From Leptodactylus fallax (Eukaryota; Chordata; Amphibia; Anura; Leptodactylidae): 64,000 bases of DNA. Under the pieces are notes generated by a model that was not told the origin of the DNA, searched no databases, and saw nothing but the letters and a program-made list of their open reading frames with translations. Numbering within the stretch: the first letter of the stretch is position 1; every line of letters begins with the position of its first letter. The DNA lies in assembly GCA_947044405.1 (NCBI GenBank), contig CAMRHE010000068.1, positions 2,138,501 through 2,202,500 on the forward strand, given 5' to 3'. The position numbers and the translations under genes were made by a program. Below are positions 31,076 through 43,969 of this stretch, piece after piece.

Positions 31076-31630
31076 TAAAGAGGACCTTTCACGTCCTCAT
31101 GTATATGCGGTTTTACATACCACTAGAAAGCCGACAGCGCGCTGAATTCAGCGCACTGTCGGCTTTCCCGTTATGTGCCCTAGGGCTGGAGCTATCGGTG
31201 ATCTTAGTTTCACCATTCATCATCAGAAGGGCGTTCCTGACAGTCTATCTGGGCTGTGAGGAACGCCCTCCCTGACTGTGCTCGCCCATAGCCCTGTACT
31301 GGGGGGGGTGTTCCTCACAGCTCAGTGTCATCGTCGGGCTGTAAGGAACGCCCCATCTGACAGTACAGGGCTATGGGACGAGTACAGTCGGGGGGGCGTT
31401 CCTAACAGCCCAGTGATGACACTGAGCTGTGAGGAACGCCCCCTCAGTACAGGGCTATGGACGAGAACTGTCAGGGAGGGCGTTCCTCACAGCCCAGATA
31501 GACTGTCAGGAATGCCCTTGTGACAGTGAATGGTGAAACTAAGACCCCGGATATCTATAGCCCCAGGGCACATAACGGAAACCATTTATGTAACCACAGA
31601 AACGTACCAATGTGGTTACATAAATGGGTA
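31076..31630. repeat. Palindromic repeat: 411-bp inverted repeat flanked by two hairpins
   Basis: The segment 31168-31578 is one imperfect palindrome centred near 31373, from ccgttatgtgccct to agggcacataacgg. To its left, 31127-31166 folds with 20-nt arms (aaagccgacagcgcgctgaa). To its right, 31582-31598 pairs perfectly with 31611-31627 (ccatttatgtaaccaca). It has no coding capacity and is best viewed as a fold-back MITE family. Confidence 0.88.
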
Positions 31631-31639
31631 AGGGGCAGA

Positions 31640-33060
31640 GTTTAGAGAGTCTATTCATTTACACTAAACAACATCGTCATCTTTCCTGGGCACCTGAAAA
31701 GAGAAGACCTAATGCTGACAAGGTTGGAAGAGCATGGTCTGACGATAAAGCAATAAAAACATTGAGAAGATGGGTCATATCATCACCTGAGACGGGGTCT
31801 AGTGCATGAGTCAAAGTAGTGCAGCTGTGACCCACCTTGAACACAGTCAAAGAGCTCTGAGCTCCTCTGGGCCTGGTGGGCTACTAAAGAAAGTTCATAA
31901 AGGATTTTGCCCTAGTAAATATACCAATAGGTGTTTTGTTCAATGGAAGCAGGTCTGAGGAAACTAAAAAAAGATCCTTAAAGAGGTTTAATGCCCTAAA
32001 AATAAAATTACTAGAGGGCATGGAAGGGGTTAAAATAAAGTCTTACCTGTCCTAGGCCATTGTCATCCCAACCACAACTCCCAACTCCTTAGCAAGGGTA
32101 TTTGCTGGCACCACAGAACCAAAGACCAGCATTGAGAACGGGCTCCTGATTCTGGGGTGAAGTGACCTAGGACAAGTGAGTATGACTTTTTTTTTACTTA
32201 GATCCCTTTCCTCTTTTAATTTTGGTTTGGGGGGTGTAAAACCCTTTTATAGGGGCCTTGAAGAGGAAGAAGCATTCCAAGGTTGCTGACCTGGAATCAC
32301 ATCATGGCTCATGTAGACCTTATGTAGACTTATGTGTGTAAGGATCCTTACTGGCACAGCATTAACAACAAACACTTGACCTGTTTGGACACTGCCTAAG
32401 CTTGGGTCAGCAGTCTGGTTGGTCAAGTTGAAGAACAAGGTCTTAGACTGACTGGAGAAGAGCTATCGAAGCAGGTGTCTTGTCATATAACACAATAGTA
32501 CCAGTGACAGGTCACTGAAGGTCCAGAAGGGAAATTAAATTTCCCAGAACAAGTTGTGGTCTACAAGCCAAAAGATCAGGTAGAAAGCTAACAATTGGTA
32601 TAGCAAAAAAAAAAAAAAAAAAACATCTCTTAGCAGTCAAGTGGTGGCTTGAGGTTGGTTTCTAGAAAAGCCAAAAGGAAAGACAAAAATTGTCACCAAC
32701 AGGCAACATACTACTCTACCATGATTTGTAAGGGTTACACTATACTGACAGACAAGATTACCCACTGAGATAGGGCCTAGTTGCCCTTCATAAAGCATAT
32801 GTGTAACAGAACTACAAGAGGGACAGGAATGCTCAGGTGGAAATTGAAGACTATACCCTATGAAGAGGTGGAACAGCCTAATTTCCAGCTGATGGTGTTT
32901 GATGTGACACCGGAAAGAGCATGGGGACCTATTCAATCTCTACACAGAAATAGGTTTCGGCCTTGCCCAATTGTAACTCAACCTCCTGAGCCATTGCCAG
33001 ATTTCCTGCTCCAGAACAGTGGGAGAGTGCGGAGCAGCCGACATTGACTGTGGACATTAG
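31640..33060 (+). pseudogene. Ty3/Gypsy pol relic (copy 1)
   Basis: Broken frames resemble the RT connection region (KFIKDFALVNIP near 31900), RNase H with a decayed VWTLPKLGSAV near 32380, and the integrase end (32781-33047: PERAWGPIQSLHRNRFRPCP). It is a different family from the intact element. A 139-bp MITE lies inside at 32042-32180. A related relic is at 47770-48700. Confidence 0.75.
32042..32180. mobile_element. 139-bp MITE with inverted ends
   Basis: Ends CTTACCTGTCCTAGG and CCTAGGACAAGTGAG are inverted repeats. A second copy of the same length lies at 47509-47647, also beside a Gypsy relic, so it predates the unit duplication. Confidence 0.7.
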
Positions 33061-33225
33061 GGTGTCTGAAACCCTGTCTTTGGATGACCAGCCATATCAG
33101 TTACAGTGGCCTATGTTTGGTAGATTCCCCCAAGATATATATAGGATGAATGGACAAATGTACCAAGACATTCTTCATAAAAATGTGACCCTTGCCCTCT
33201 GGTGAGCAGTAATGAGAAGATTTAT

Positions 33226-33277
<52 letters not shown>
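33226..33277. repeat. (GATA)n microsatellite
   Basis: About 13 GATA repeats downstream of gene 3. The 5' flank differs from the array at 6821 but the 3' flank is the same. Confidence 0.98.
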
Positions 33278-33279
<2 letters not shown>

Positions 33280-33399
33280 GTTCATATTTTCATGTAACTA
33301 ATTAAAAAAAAAAAAACTTTTCATTTATATCACTATACAATATATCTGTATTTTATACATTTTTATCTTTAAATGCTTCATAGTCCCATATATGAACAT

Positions 33400-33461
33400 A
33401 AATTAGCAAAATTCTCCACGGCCACCATGTATATTGCCTCTCGAGCTCAGATAATCCAAGA
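33400..33461 (-). pseudogene. Remnant of V2R exon 6 behind gene 3
   Basis: Same duplicated exon-6 fragment as behind gene 2. It keeps ctccacggccaccatgtat next to the stop codon and has an extra base in the reading frame. Confidence 0.7.
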
Positions 33462-34381
33462 TCAATTATGTAACACAGTATTTTTAGCTTTTAGTATATT
33501 TTTTCTTGTATTTAGTTCAGATCTGAAGAGAATAATATAACATTTAGGGAAAAATATACAGCCCAACAGTCCAACATTAGAGGTCAATATGGCAAATATC
33601 TCCACGGCCACCATGTATTTGCCTTTGGTGCTGAGATAAGCCGGGATCATGGCTATCCAGACACTGCAGAACACCAGCATGCTGAAGGTGATGTACTTGG
33701 CCTCATTAAAACTGTCCGGTAATGTCCTGGCTAAGAAAGCTATAATAAAACTAAAAGCGGCCAGAATCCCCATATAACCCAGGACAGAGTAGAACCAAAG
33801 ATCTGACCCTTCATTACACTGGACAACGATCTTCTCCTTATAAGAGTGTGTGTCCAGCTCCTGGAAGGGGGGAGAGAGGGTCACCCAACTCATACAGATG
33901 ACAACCTGGACAGAGGAGCAGATCAGGAGCACACTATTAGGGAGTTTTACCCCAGTCCATGTTCTCCACACACTTTCAGGCTTGGTGGCTTTGAATGCAA
34001 TGCAAACCATTATAGTCTTAGCCAACAATGAAGAGATGGAATTTGAGAATAATATTCCAGTAGAGATCTGACGTAACATGCAGGTTATATCCACAGGACG
34101 ACCAAGGAACAAGAAGACACAGAGGAAGCTCAGCATGATGGAGACCAGGAGGACAAAGCTCAGGGTCTTGTTATTCGCTCTCACAATCGGGGTGTCACGT
34201 TTGGAATAGAAAAGTGCAAAAATTAAAATAGTCAGAATACAGAAGAAAGATGATAAAGAATAAAAAGCTATTGACATGATGTCCTCAGTATAAGACAAAT
34301 ATTCCATCACCTTCAAGACACAAAATGTTCTGTTCTCATTTGACCACGTGTCTTCTGGACATTTCTTGCACTTTTTGCTAT
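33462..34381 (-). CDS. V2R gene 3 exon 6 (seven-transmembrane domain)
   Basis: 920 nt. It starts with KKCKKCPEDTWSNENRTFC, followed by the membrane segments and PKCYIILFRSELNTRK. The stop is at 33462-33464. Confidence 0.95.
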
Positions 34382-37300
34382 CTGTAAGATAAAGTAATAA
34401 AGAGTGTCTAAGAACCGCTCATTACTTGTGGTTACATTTGCTGCTTGTTTCTTATGTCTTCTGCTTTATCTATAAAATCTTTGATATGGTCTTAAACACT
34501 CAAATACAAAGAATGATTAATATGAAGAGCATCTTGTACAAGGTGTTTGTCAGTCCACATGTTTTTACAGAAACAAACTGGAATCTGCAGAGTATATTGG
34601 ATTCTATTTCCTATTTACCTCTTCTATTATTCGAGGGGGATGTTCTATTACATAGCAGTGGGGGAGGCTCCTGCAGCAGCCAATTGTCTTACAGGGACAC
34701 ATTTGAAAAATATGGTTATATGGATTTTTCTCTTCCTCTTTCTCCTCAGTTCTACACTGTTAGGTTTTTGTTATTTGTGCTATTATTTATGCTATTTTGG
34801 TTAATAGACAAGCGAACCTGTCCCTGTAACATCCCTGTAACAAGTTGCTATTATATACGTCAGAATATTCAGGTGACAAATCCTCTTTAACAAGGAGAGA
34901 GTGTTTTATTACTTATATAGACTTATCTTAGAGTCTACCTGATCTATTAGATACTTCTCCATCTGAACATGGGGCACAATCATAACAGCACAAGTGTATA
35001 CTAGAAGTTGCCACTTTCTTGTGTCCAGGTGAACAGGGTGCTGAGCATCGAGACCAAGGGATCTGCAGAGATCAGACAAGTTTTTATTGTCATACTACAT
35101 TTTACTAGGCAGGGGGATTTCAATGAAAATGTACTGAAACATTTTTGTGTCTTGCACATAAATGAACTTGATGATCCAAGAATTTGAGCAGATTTCTATT
35201 AGATGGGACTGAATGTTCTTAATACAACATGTAACAATTATTAATAATGATTATAAAATCGATCATATCCTCTACAAAAACAATTATTACATTTATGGCT
35301 TATTAAATGTCGGGTCGTGCCAAAAATTCTGAGAGTTCATCAGTTAAGTAGTCAAATAAAAACTGGAGGATAGAGTTGCTCTGCCGGCCAGTTCAAGTAG
35401 GTGGAATCCAGGTAGAAGGAAACAAAGAGCTTTTATTGGACAATGTATCATCAGGTCCAAATGTAAGTCTACTATATGACTAGACATGACATAACAAAGG
35501 GGACGAGCTCATTGTCCCATTCTACCTGGACTCCGTCTACTTGATCTGGCTGACAGGGATTCCTCCAGTTTTTGTGATCTTCTATGATCTCTGACTTTCT
35601 TTTACTTCTATGATCTGCCCAGTCAATTGAAAGCCTTGTGTAGTAGAGGACGCAGAGTTCTTCCTATACTTTACTTGTGTCTAATCTCACCCAAAAAAAC
35701 AAGGGGAGCAGCTTATGCTTCACTTTTCTCAATCCTCACCCTTGGTGTGCAGACATTACTACACTATGGTTACCCTATTTTTATACTGCATCATTAGACT
35801 TAGGATACAAATATATATCCAAGTTAAAACACCCCTAAACCTCTGTTTTGCAGGACATTGCCAAGGTTGGAAAGTCCGAGGACAAGAAGATCACCTACAG
35901 CTCTGTTAGTGGCATCTCCAGGACTATGATATTGATTGCTGTGGCCTCTTCACTACTTACCAAGTACAGCGCCGTACCTTGTATAGTGGTTGTGCTTGGA
36001 ACTGCAGCTCAGCCCTACTTATACAAATGGGACTGAGCTGCAAGATGGTCATGTAACCAAAGGATTTGATGTCACTGGACTAAAAAGATGACAAGGATTT
36101 CAATATCATATTTCCGGACAATACCTTTGTTTTAATAGTGGTGCGGTTATTGTCACTTCGATTGCCGTCCGGCATGTGTTTGTAAAGCAAATAAAGCTTA
36201 AGGTGAAGTTAACAGACTTAGAAATATAAAGAGGCAGTGTTAGTTTATAATGAAGTCTGGGGGGAAATAGAAGAGAAACAGAGATATGAGGCCGTCTACA
36301 GCTTTAAATATGGCGCCTGCTCAGCAGCAGACCAATCTCCATAACCACCAGGTCTCCACTGTTTCACACAGCAGAGACCTGGAGCTAATGTCCCGTGATC
36401 AGGGTTAAGGCATTTAGCTGTAATATGGTAATATTTTAGTTTGTTTGAGACAAATCTTCATTTGTTCGGTTTCGTAAAAACCCATGGCCCATCTCTAGTG
36501 CTTATCTAATATTTTGACTAATATTTCCAAAATACAAACCTTCAACCAAGGTTTCTGGACTTGGTAGGTTCTAAGTATTTAGATCATAAATAAACATTCT
36601 TGAAAGTAACATAGTAACAAAAGACTCAGTAAATTAGCAGTATACTGTATATATCATTAGAATACAATATATTAACAATTGATTATTAGTAAAGACTATA
36701 ATGATTATTACTATTTATCTTTATCATTAAAGAGATTTCCTCACTGTAAGAAATTTGCCAATTTTAGCGCTTAGAGGGTTGACCTTTGGACTCCAATGAT
36801 CCTCAGTTGTGTTGTTCCTTCACACAGTTTCCCCAGACAGTAATGGTCCAGGCCAGATATTGTACAGGAAACTGCAAGACAGTTATTAGTTATTTATATG
36901 CCAAAGAGACCTCTGTCCCTTTGCTGTCAAGATTGGAGGGGGCTCAGAATTTGGACCTCCATTGATCATAATATCATAGCATATCCTAACAAAATGACAT
37001 AGTATTAGAAGATGAGAATTTCTCTTTAACATACATTCTGTATAACCAAGCATGAAAATAATCCAAGAACTCACTTCATTTTTATCATTTTTCCATGTTA
37101 TGTTTTGTCCACGAAGCCAAAAGTCCACGTCATCTGTAGAGTTTAGCTTGTATGATCCCACTCTGTTCCATCTCGGGCGTTTTTTACGATATACAATAGG
37201 ATTATTAAGAACATAGTGGCTTTCTCTATCTCCTCTCTCCGTGAAACATTCACGTTGTGTCCCGGATTCATCTGGACACTTCAGTTCTTCTATATATTTG

Positions 37301-40300
37301 TGCACCTCCATAAAGAGATGGAGATTACATTAAATACGATATATGATAGAATAAAAATAAGAGACCCAGTAATGCAGGTTACATACAGGCAGCCATGAAA
37401 GGGGGGCCAGGGATCTAAGCTGAACTTTGGCACTAAGGCCCATGAGCCTTTAGCTTACACTACTGTTGCTAAAATCCATTACAGAGATGTTAAGTAATAA
37501 CAACAATTTTTTAAAGTTGTCCTCTGTTAGGTCGTATTGTCACCCATACCGGAGATGTACAAGCAAATTGCCAGATTGGAGAAGCTGTAAATCCCCACAG
37601 GGGGGTTTTCTTATCTCATATAATGTTGACATATCAATAAAATACACTATCGCTCTCTGATCAGTGGGGGGGTCCAACATCCAGGAAAATAAAGGAGTCA
37701 AAGCTCCAATTTAACTTTATTTAAATGAAGGGACCACGTGCCCACCGATCATAAAGACCCCAGAGTATAAAAGGTGGAGACCCAGGGAAAGTGTGGAAGC
37801 ATAATAAACCATTATACTCACCTTGCCTCACCTCTCCTGGGCATACTCTTGGCATTCGACAGTCACTTGGCATTCTCTTCCAGTCTATTCCATCCTACTG
37901 ACTGACGTCAAGAGGCCAGGAGAGGATGCCAAATATCTGCTGGACGCAAAGAGGGTGCCCTGGAGAGGGGAAGCAAGGTGAAAATGGTTGGAGCCCCACG
38001 TGGCGTAAACCTCAGGAATATTGGTTGAAACCAATCTTGTGAGATTTTCCCATCTATAATTCTGACAGTCAATTTCATTGTAAAAATCAATATGCAGCCT
38101 CGAAACAATATGAAACATATAAAATAAAATATAGCTATAAATATATGTTAGAAAACATGGATAAACACAATGGATATTCATGATATACAACTATCAATAT
38201 ACATTATTCATCTGCTTTGTAGACAAATGTCTTAAAATTTTATCTCCATAGATTCACCTTGTGTCTATGTTGATATATCTGGTCTGTAGATTGATGGCCA
38301 TGAGACATGTACATTTTGTGTAAAACAACAGCCAGGGACAATACAGCGAAATTCATTTGGAAAGTGTTTACTTGACAATACATTTGTAAAAAAATCCCTA
38401 ATGGTTCCATTCCATTACATTTAGGAAGAGATATCTTATACACTCTTTCGTACAGTTCATCAATTCGCTCTATTCCAGAGGAACACCCGAAGTATGCAAC
38501 CACAAGTTCTTTATATATTAAATCTTTAGGATTTTTGAAGAGGTGAAAATTCTTGAAGTATTTTTCCATGGATAGATTTTTTACTGGGAAAAGGGCAAAA
38601 GACAGACTAAGATTGAAAATCCATAAATTACTACCTAAAAAATAACAAAGTTCTGGAGAGAAAGCGGGATTGAAGATTAAGGTCCTGTCATGTATTGCAT
38701 GTCTAAGCCCATAAATAAAGGCATACATTATGTGAGAATACGGTCCACATATTATAATAATCTGGGCAGATGACTTCTTTATCTTATTATAGCTTCTTTC
38801 AGTGTTATCCTTGTGGCCCTCCCTACTACTTTTCAAGAGAAATTCCACACAGATATCATGAATGGTGAGCAGCTCTATCAGCAGGTTTGTCTCTTTGTCT
38901 CCATTGTCATCATCAGGGGCTATGATTCCAACCCAAGTCCATCCAAAGTGGTTCAGAAAATGAGATATGATGGAATAAGTTGTGTAGTCATCGGGGACAG
39001 TCCGGAAAACAGATGGGAACAGCTCTCGGTCACTTAGTGATATGTCTGAAGCTCCATAACTAATCTGTAGTATTAAAAAAAAATGGATCATTTGGAAAAT
39101 ATTGAGAACATGAAGATATATTTTTTTGGTTGTGTATTTTTATTGGTTTTCACTAAGCTTAAAATGATAATTTCAATGGTAAATGCAATATCCAAAAATG
39201 TATCCAATAATAATGCAATGTAAATGTAACAATGAAGACGGTCAATGTAAAGATTAGGGCGTCAATAGGAAAGTGTCTACGCTCAGGCTAGTCCTTTCCT
39301 CCTTCACTATAAACTCTACGACCCTACAGAGGGGTTTCCTCCCAAAATTACAGCAACCAGGAGAAATAGTGAGAGGGTAAAGGCACAAGAAGAACAAAAA
39401 CTGACAGTACTGAAAAAGTGTGAACTGTGCCTATTAGAGAGGATGTGGCTTAAGCTTTGAAGGAAGCAGATGTCTCTCTGGAGCACTCCGGCTCTAGACT
39501 AACTACTCCATACAAAGTAATTGATTCTCCTTCCCCCACCAACCCCCTCCACATATCACACAGAACAATCTGAGGAGTCTATTGTCCATGTTTATCTAGT
39601 TTGCTACTTGTGGTCTACCAAGTTCTACCCTACAGCTGGTGGCTCGGTCTTTCCTACTCAACGGTACTTGGTGGAAGCATAAGAGGAGTAACAGGAGTCA
39701 CTCAATAAGGGCCTCTTCATTCTATCCAACCACACCAGAGAATAATTGCCGCACTCCTGACTTGTAGACCTCATGTCATGTAATATTTTACTTCATCATT
39801 CCACTCTCACAACTACAACTGGAATGCACTGCAAAGAAGATCAGCACCATTTGTTGTACTCTCCCACTGTTGTACTTAGTGGTCTGTTTTCCATTTTCTA
39901 TAGTTCACGCTCACCATATGCTTTAAGGGTTGTAGCCCAATACATTTATAAGGATCACCTTATCTAATGGTCCATTTTTAAATCCATTAAGGGCAAAGTA
40001 GCAGAGTCTATTTAAGGTGTAGTTATATAGTGACTACATTGTGTCCCCCTAGTTTCTCAATAACTGTCTGTATCACCTGTATGATTAAACTTGGCAAAAA
40101 TAAACCCATTTGCACTTAGAATATGATGTGGACAAGGCTCTCAAAGACAGATCTCCTACTAGACTGAGTGGACCAAATAAAATGATACCACTTCCTACTG
40201 CATCATTAGAAATGGTAGGGACTTCTGAGACTAAATGCTCTGGAGATGAGGAGTCTGCTCCATCACTGATCGAGGGCATCAAAGCTGACCAAGACACCAT

Positions 40301-42621
40301 GTTCCCGGCGGCTCATGGGCGCCTACATTTTGAAGAGTATCGCCTGTTCTCGATCGGCGATCTTTTGCCATGACAGCCGGAAGCCTATTGAAGGCTCCCA
40401 GGCTTGTCTCATCTTGCTGGTATTTTACAATGCATTAGTGATCAGACCCCCTGGGGTCCAAGACACCCTAGGAGGTCTGAGAAATGCAATATAAAATTTC
40501 CTAGATATAAAATTAAAAAATACTGTGAAACACATACACATTAGGTATCCCTGTGTCCGAAAATGCCCGGTCAAAAAACATATAAAAATATTTTTCCCAT
40601 ACAGTGAATGCCGTAGCAGGAAAAAAAAATCCAAAGAGTCGAACTGCTTATTTTTCGCAGTTTCGCCTCTGATAAAAATTTGAATAAAAAATGATCAAAG
40701 CAATAAAATTCCCCAAAATGGTATAACTAAAATGTGCATCTTGTCCTGCAACAAAAAAGACGCCCTATGCCCCGTACATGGAAAAATAAAAAAGTTACTT
40801 GTGTCAGAATGTGGCAACTATAAGAGAAAAATTTTTTTTTTGCAAGGCTTTGAATTTTTTTAAGGGGTTAAAACGTATTAACAATATAAATTTGGTAACC
40901 CCGGAATCGTACCAACCCACTCAGAATCAGTACAGGATAAGTAATGTAATGTATGTACACAGTGACTGTACCAGCAGAATAGTGAGCGCAGCTCTGGAGT
41001 ATAATACAGGATGTAACTCAGGATCAGTACAGGATAAGTAATGTAATGTATGTACACAGTGACTGCACCAGCAGAATAGTGAGCGCAGCTCTGGAGTATA
41101 ATACAGGATGTAACTCAGGATCAGTACAGGATAAGTAATGTAATGTATGTACATAGTGACTGCACCAGCAGAATAGTGAGCGCAGCTCTGGAGTATAATA
41201 CAGGATGTAACTCAGGATCAGTACAGGATAAGTAATGTAATGTATGTACACAGTGACTGTACCAGCAGAATAGTGAGTGCAGCTCTGGAGTATAATACAG
41301 GATGTAACTCAGGATCAGTACAGGATAAGTAATGTAATGTATGTGCACAGTGACTGCATCAGCAGAATAGTGAGTGCAGCTCTGGAGTATAATACAGGAT
41401 GTAACTCAGTATCTGTACAGGATAAGTAATGTAATGTATGTACACAGTGACTGCACCAGCAGAATAGTGAGTGCAGCTCTGGAGTATAATACAGGATGTA
41501 ACTCAGGATCAGTACAGGATAAGTAATGTAATGTATGTACACAGTGACTGCACCAGCAGAATAGTGAGTGCAGCTCTGGAGTATAATACAGGATGTAACT
41601 CAGGATCAGTACAGGATAAGTAATGTAATGTATGTGCACAGTGACTGCACCAGCAGAATAGTGAGCGCAGCTCTGGAGTATAATAATGGCTATTGCTAAT
41701 GAACAATATATTATAAGTAATGCTTTGTATTATAGCTTAAATGTAGACATTTTAACACAGGAAATATGACCATGTGACTAACCTGTGTGTATGGATATAT
41801 CCCCAGGAGCTGAGCTATAGGTAAAGTGGTTGATGAGAAATGATCCCCAATAAAACCAACAACCTTCTTCTTAGTACAGGAGTAATTGGGGACAACATTT
41901 CCAGGCCCAGATAAAATCTGTAAAATGCTCTTTATTGCCTTCCTGGGATCTACACACGAGTCATATATGTGATATCCCAGGGTCGCATTTGGTAGAATCA
42001 GAGGAGATTTATTGATTTCGTTGACAGTATAAAATAAAGCCAATAAATTCTTGTAGTGATACAAGACTGGGCTGTAAAATAAGGGATTTGAGGGATTATG
42101 ATGCAAATATATGATATGTTACATTACAAAATATTGACCATGTACAAAAACTATTGCAGTATAAATACCATTATCTATGACAATATCACAGCAAGAAGCC
42201 ATGTGTGTTACATGGACAACAATAATCCATAATTCCATGTCTGCTCACAGGACGATGCTGCAGTTTTCTGTAGGGTTTCATCACTTATACTGCAGAACCT
42301 GAAGCAGCTCCTGGTTCACATTCTGCAGTTCTTAGACAATAATAATGTGATACATGACAGTCCCCTCCAGCAGATTCAGCCCTGGTACCTGATATTATCT
42401 TCTGACACTTACCTAAAACAGAGCAAGTCAGCTGGAGGTTTCTCATAATGTGTAAAACTGAAGACACTGACAACTCCTCCGATCATAATGTCTCCATCCT
42501 GTACATATTCATATTCTTGCACCATTCCTTGAATCTTTAGCCTACAGGCTGGTGCCGGAGTCTGACTTGTGAATATACAAGGTGTCGCACACAGGAATAA
42601 CACACAGAGCAGAGTTTTCAT
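33462..42621 (-). CDS. V2R gene 3, complete, six exons (859 aa)
   Basis: This vomeronasal type-2 receptor has exons, in transcript order, at 42413-42621, 41783-42071, 38258-39064, 37075-37305, 34939-35062 and 33462-34381. They sum to 2580 nt with no internal stop. The domain order is signal peptide, ANF-receptor ligand domain, nine-cysteine NCD3G and seven membrane segments. Exon phases are identical to genes 2 and 4. The first signal-peptide ATG (42619-42621) was taken as start, but an in-frame ATG at 42748-42750 lies close to the TATA box and would give 43 more residues. Intron 2 (2.7 kb) contains minisatellite array 3. The gene appears intact. Confidence 0.94.
34382..34938. other. V2R gene 3 intron 5
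   Basis: No gene is seen. It carries the empty target gggag (34672-34676) of the solo LTR that split the same intron of gene 4. Confidence 0.6.
34939..35062 (-). CDS. V2R gene 3 exon 5 (NCD3G)
   Basis: 124 nt with six cysteines, CSAPCSPGHKKVA and LCCYDCAPC. Donor GTAGAC. Confidence 0.95.
35063..37074. other. V2R gene 3 intron 4
   Basis: No gene is seen. A block of about 430 bp at 35300-35725 is shared with gene 4 but missing in gene 2. A dispersed repeat lies at about 35850-36210. Confidence 0.6.
37075..37305 (-). CDS. V2R gene 3 exon 4
   Basis: 231 nt, VHKYIEELKCPDESG to QNITWKNDKNE. Donor GTGAGT. Same phase as its paralogues. Confidence 0.88.
37306..38257. other. V2R gene 3 intron 3
   Basis: No gene is seen. 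It contains the intact target of the family A solo LTR (about 38085-38105) and a dispersed repeat at 37740-37990 shared with genes 2 and 4. Confidence 0.6.
38258..39064 (-). CDS. V2R gene 3 exon 3 (ligand-binding core)
   Basis: 807 nt, 269 codons. It starts ISYGASDISLSDRELFP, contains HFGWTWVGIIAPDDDNG, and ends DQIYQHRHK before GTGAAT. Confidence 0.94.
39065..40918. other. V2R gene 3 intron 2, non-minisatellite part
   Basis: No gene is seen. The stretch 39180-39500 repeats that of gene 2. 40110-40373 is open on the plus strand but resembles no known domain and is absent from the other units. 40370-40920 is the AT-rich dispersed repeat seen in genes 2 and 4. Confidence 0.55.
40919..41685. 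repeat. 97-bp minisatellite, array 3 (about 7.9 copies)
   Basis: Same unit as the other arrays. The right boundary is 98 bp from exon 2, where the other three are at 75 bp, so the last part unit was lost here. Confidence 0.97.
41783..42071 (-). CDS. V2R gene 3 exon 2
   Basis: 289 nt with LALFYTVNEINKSPL, GYHIYDSCVDPRKAIKS and GFIGDHFSSTTLPIAQLLG. Donor GTTAGT. Confidence 0.94.
42413..42621 (-). CDS. V2R gene 3 exon 1
   Basis: 209 nt from ATG 42619-42621. Signal peptide MKTLLCVLFLCATPC, then PACRLKIQGMVQEYEYVQDG. Donor AG|GTAAGT. Confidence 0.92.
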
Positions 42622-42785
42622 GGAAAAAGATTTTTTTGAAGATGAATATAATATTATGAAATATAAAGTAAGACATTCTACAATAAGGAGGAAGAACCCC
42701 GGACTCTCAGCATTCAGTAATATAGTGACAGGCAGTAACTTGTGCAGCATCTTAGTGTCAGTGCCGACTGAGTAAATCCACCCAG

Positions 42786-42795
42786 CCTATATATA
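42786..42795 (-). promoter_or_regulatory. Candidate TATA box, V2R gene 3
   Basis: TATATATAGG on the minus strand at the conserved position upstream of exon 1. Confidence 0.5.
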
Positions 42796-43455
42796 CAGTC
42801 CTGCTTACTATAATACAAGGTCTCATATGTGTCTGGCAGCAAATTTATTCTTCACTTATCAAAAATTAGCTTAATAGAAAAAAAGAAAACTCATTTTCAC
42901 CTTGCCATTTATTTCATGGTATCTAAATACATTACTAGTGATAGAGACAACTGTTTCAGATTGAACCAGATTCAACCAAAATTTTCCTAGTTTTAGGCTT
43001 GACACAAACCCAAAACTTTTGGGGTTTGTCACCCATAAAACACTATTATACTCTATAATAAGTATATTAAGGGGAGGCCCAGGGAAGGTGAGTAAACATA
43101 ATAAACTGAGATGTAAAATGTCTGGGAAAAGACAGGACAGAGGACAGATTAATGGGGGAGGAGGAATAGCCATGTGACTGTCACAACATCCACCATTGCA
43201 AGTAACAATAAGAATGTGGTTGGCAACAGCAACTCTACTTCTGGTCATGGCAATGCCTCCAGTAGCCACAGGGTTGTTGTAGTACCTGAGAATGAAGATT
43301 AAATGTTTAATTACTTGGCCTGCTAATCTCAGTCACAGCATTATATCACATCTGACAGTGATACAGTGACTTTGAGCCAGGGTTCTGTGAGATCCTCCTC
43401 CTGCTTTGTTGTTATAACACTTAATTTATTGCACAGCCTTTCTGCTCTGTCAGTC

Positions 43456-43969
43456 TGTAGGGGAGGTAGCTCGGTAGCAGCAAAGGTGTGGACCCAACCA
43501 GTCAGAGACAGGGACACAAAGCTCTGGTGCAAATAGGTTTATTAAAAAAAAAAAAAAAACAGCAAAATAAATAAACCTTCACATCAGGTACAAAAAAAAT
43601 TAGCAAAATAAAATACAACCTTAACTTCAGGCAAAAGAGAAAACAAAATTCATGCTCATCCGAGCACTAACTAGTACAGAATGCAGCTAACTATACGTGT
43701 GGCTTACTTCCGGCCACACAGACAATAAAAAAATTGAAGAGTTAGGTCTCACCAGACTCAGTACAGCAGGACAGACCCAGATGCCTCCTCTCATTCCCAG
43801 GATCTGCCCTGAAGTGCAAGCTCTGTAGGCCTTTATGAGCCAGTAACGAGCCTGGGACCTACACCTGGGGCTGAAGCCTACTCAATACCCACCCTGGACC
43901 ACACCTAAGTGAGAAATCTGGGGCTGATATAGCGGGACTCCAGCACTCTGCCTGTCACCTTCTCGCACA
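43456..43969 (-). mobile_element. Probable solo LTR (514 bp) inside the hAT relic
   Basis: On the minus strand it runs TGTGCGAGAAGG to CTCCCCTACA and contains AATAAA near its 3' end. Copies 1 and 4 of the hAT relic run straight through this position. Clear target duplications were not found, so the exact ends are uncertain. Confidence 0.65.

Noticed and set aside
40110..40373. 87-codon plus-strand open frame in gene 3 intron 2
   Set aside because: It lies beside a dispersed repeat and has no recognisable domain and no counterpart in other units.
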